Origin: Methanomassiliicoccaceae archaeon DOK
GTDB taxonomy: Archaea; Thermoplasmatota; Thermoplasmata; Methanomassiliicoccales; Methanomethylophilaceae
Assembly: GCA_009911715.1 (NCBI GenBank)
Contig: CP047880.1
Location: 1-64,000, forward strand
Length of the DNA: 64,000 nt
Direction of reading: 5' to 3'
Shown here: piece by piece, positions 62,987 through 64,000 of the stretch
How the letters are laid out: each line of letters opens with the position of its first letter
Numbering within the stretch: the stretch's first letter is position 1
Notes under the pieces: generated by a model
Told to the model about the DNA's origin: nothing
What the model saw: the letters and a program-made list of their open reading frames with translations, nothing else
Database searches by the model: none
Position numbers and translations under genes: made by a program

Positions 62987-64000
62987 ATGCTGGAGAGAGT
63001 TGACAAGACATACACCAAGGACGAGGTAATGGGCCTGATGGAGCCCCTCATATCCACCTGGTTCAACGAGAGGTTCGACGACCTGACGATCCCGCAGGCC
63101 AAGGCTATCCCCGTCATCCACCAGAGGAGGAACGTCCTCGTGTCGTCCCCGACCGGGTCGGGGAAGACTTTGACCGCGTTCACCAGCATCATCAACGAGC
63201 TCACCCGCTACTCCCGCGAGGGCACCCTGGAGGAGAGGGTATACTGCATCTACGTCTCCCCGCTCAAGGCCCTGGCGAACGACGTCAACCGCAACCTCAA
63301 CACGCCGCTCGCCGAGATGAGGGAGGTCGCGGCCGCCCACGGCATGGACGTCCCGGACATCAGGGTCGCCGTCCGCTCCGGGGACACCCCCCAGAACGAG
63401 AGGCAGAGGATGGTCCGCCATCCCCCGCACATCCTCATCACCACCCCCGAGAGCCTGGCGCTGATCCTGGCCGCCCCCAAGTTCAGGGAGGCGTTCAAGA
63501 AGGTCGAGTGGGTGATCCTGGACGAGATCCACGACATCTGCGACTCCAAGAGGGGCGCGTTCCTGTCGCTCACCCTGGAGCGCCTCAGGCATCACTGCGA
63601 GACGGACTTCGTGAGGATCGGATTGTCCGCCACCCTGGCGCCCATAGAGGCCATAGCCGGGTATCTGGTCGGATGCGAGCCGGACGGGCAGGTGCGCGAC
63701 GTGGTGCTCATTGAGTCGGGCTCCAAGAAGCAGCTCGACCTGAAGGTCATCTGTCCGACGGACGACATGACGACGCTGTCCTCGGACATAGTCAACTCGA
63801 TGATGTACGACACCCTGAAGGACCTGATCGACCAGCACGAGACCACGCTGGTCTTCACCAACACCAGGTCCGGTGCCGAGAGCGTCGTCTACAAGCTGAA
63901 GGAGCGCGGGCTGGAGAACATAGAGGTCCACCACAGCTCCCTGGGGAAGGAGATCAGGCTGGACGTGGAGGAGCGCCTCAAGAGGGGCGAGATCAAGTGC
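62987..64000 (+). CDS. Lhr-type superfamily 2 helicase (partial)
   Basis: This gene is cut by the window end; 338 residues are seen. The SF2 motifs are Q-like TIPQAKAIP, Walker A SSPTGSGKT, motif Ia YVSPLKALANDVNRN, ITTPESL, motif II DEIHD, motif III GLSATLAP and LVFTNTRSGAE. DEIH with the SPLKALANDV stretch is the Lhr/Lhr-core style, a 3'-5' helicase linked to DNA repair or RNA work. The ATG at 62987 lies about 35-40 bp from the TATA. Domains after the second RecA fold are outside the window. Confidence 0.88.
   Translation, partial: MLERVDKTYTKDEVMGLMEPLISTWFNERFDDLTIPQAKAIPVIHQRRNVLVSSPTGSGKTLTAFTSIINELTRYSREGTLEERVYCIYVSPLKALANDVNRNLNTPLAEMREVAAAHGMDVPDIRVAVRSGDTPQNERQRMVRHPPHILITTPESLALILAAPKFREAFKKVEWVILDEIHDICDSKRGAFLSLTLERLRHHCETDFVRIGLSATLAPIEAIAGYLVGCEPDGQVRDVVLIESGSKKQLDLKVICPTDDMTTLSSDIVNSMMYDTLKDLIDQHETTLVFTNTRSGAESVVYKLKERGLENIEVHHSSLGKEIRLDVEERLKRGEIKC

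Overview
This 64 kb window is an archaeal chromosome segment of fairly high GC. The information-processing genes are archaeal: Orc1/Cdc6, MCM, DNA polymerase D small subunit, primase large subunit, TFB, Spt5, SecE, NMD3, Gar1, EndA, and ribosomal proteins L11, L1, L10 (P0) and L12 (P1). It also has an A-type H/I/K/E/C/F/A/B/D ATP synthase operon and class I two-subunit fumarase. Many genes start directly at the expected transcription start, about 26 bp downstream of a TATA box. Gene content and style suggest a Thermoplasmata-related euryarchaeon, plausibly a gut Methanomassiliicoccales/Methanomethylophilaceae member. That placement is inference: no methanogenesis gene lies in the window.

Layout. 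1-4.3 kb: orc1/cdc6, a candidate origin with a strong origin-recognition-box (ORB) sequence, a solitary TnpB element flanked by a 21-bp inverted repeat, signal peptidase I and a dCMP deaminase. 4.4-12.9 kb: the complete A-type ATP synthase operon, ending in a tiny membrane protein and a hairpin terminator. 13-18.4 kb: DP1, a UPF0201 protein, a TIM-barrel protein, and an operon of HTH regulator, unknown protein and zinc-ribbon CPBP protease. 18.5-21.7 kb: an ArsR-like regulator, Cdc48 and Hsp20 operon. 21.9-27.1 kb: TrpB2, ArsR with nitroreductase, EndA, a small winged-helix protein, TFB and Gar1. 27.2-33.5 kb: an unexplained structured locus, a small membrane protein, PurE, two GMP synthase B subunits, a PH-domain protein, aldehyde dehydrogenase, the GMP synthase glutaminase subunit and two small conserved-looking proteins.

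33.8-39.0 kb: secE-spt5-rpl11, then an AbiE-type toxin-antitoxin pair on the opposite strand, then rpl1-rplP0-rpl12. 39.1-47.7 kb: a ribbon-helix-helix protein coupled to a compact divergent FtsZ/tubulin homologue, TrmJ, a five-gene operon (phosphopantothenate synthetase, SAH hydrolase, PfkB kinase, adenylate-kinase-like protein, CDP-alcohol phosphatidyltransferase), primase large subunit, an LMW-phosphatase-like protein lacking its catalytic Cys, Tsr3 and a ferredoxin. 47.9-51.6 kb: small winged-helix protein, MCM, DUF424 and NMD3. 51.6-60.4 kb: an AT-rich island encoding a 2733-residue secreted, membrane-anchored adhesin-like protein, plus a small winged-helix gene overlapping its stop. 60.5-64 kb: fumarase subunits, a membrane-anchored beta-sandwich protein and the start of an Lhr-type helicase cut by the window end.

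The most unusual points are the RHH/FtsZ-like pair, the TnpB element with rearranged inverted repeats beside the ORB, the Spt5 with an extra N-terminal domain, the AbiE pair interrupting a ribosomal protein cluster, the composition break inside the giant adhesin at about 59.6 kb exactly at a domain boundary, and the 27.2-27.4 kb locus. Coordinates of non-coding sites were counted by eye and may be off by one or two bases.
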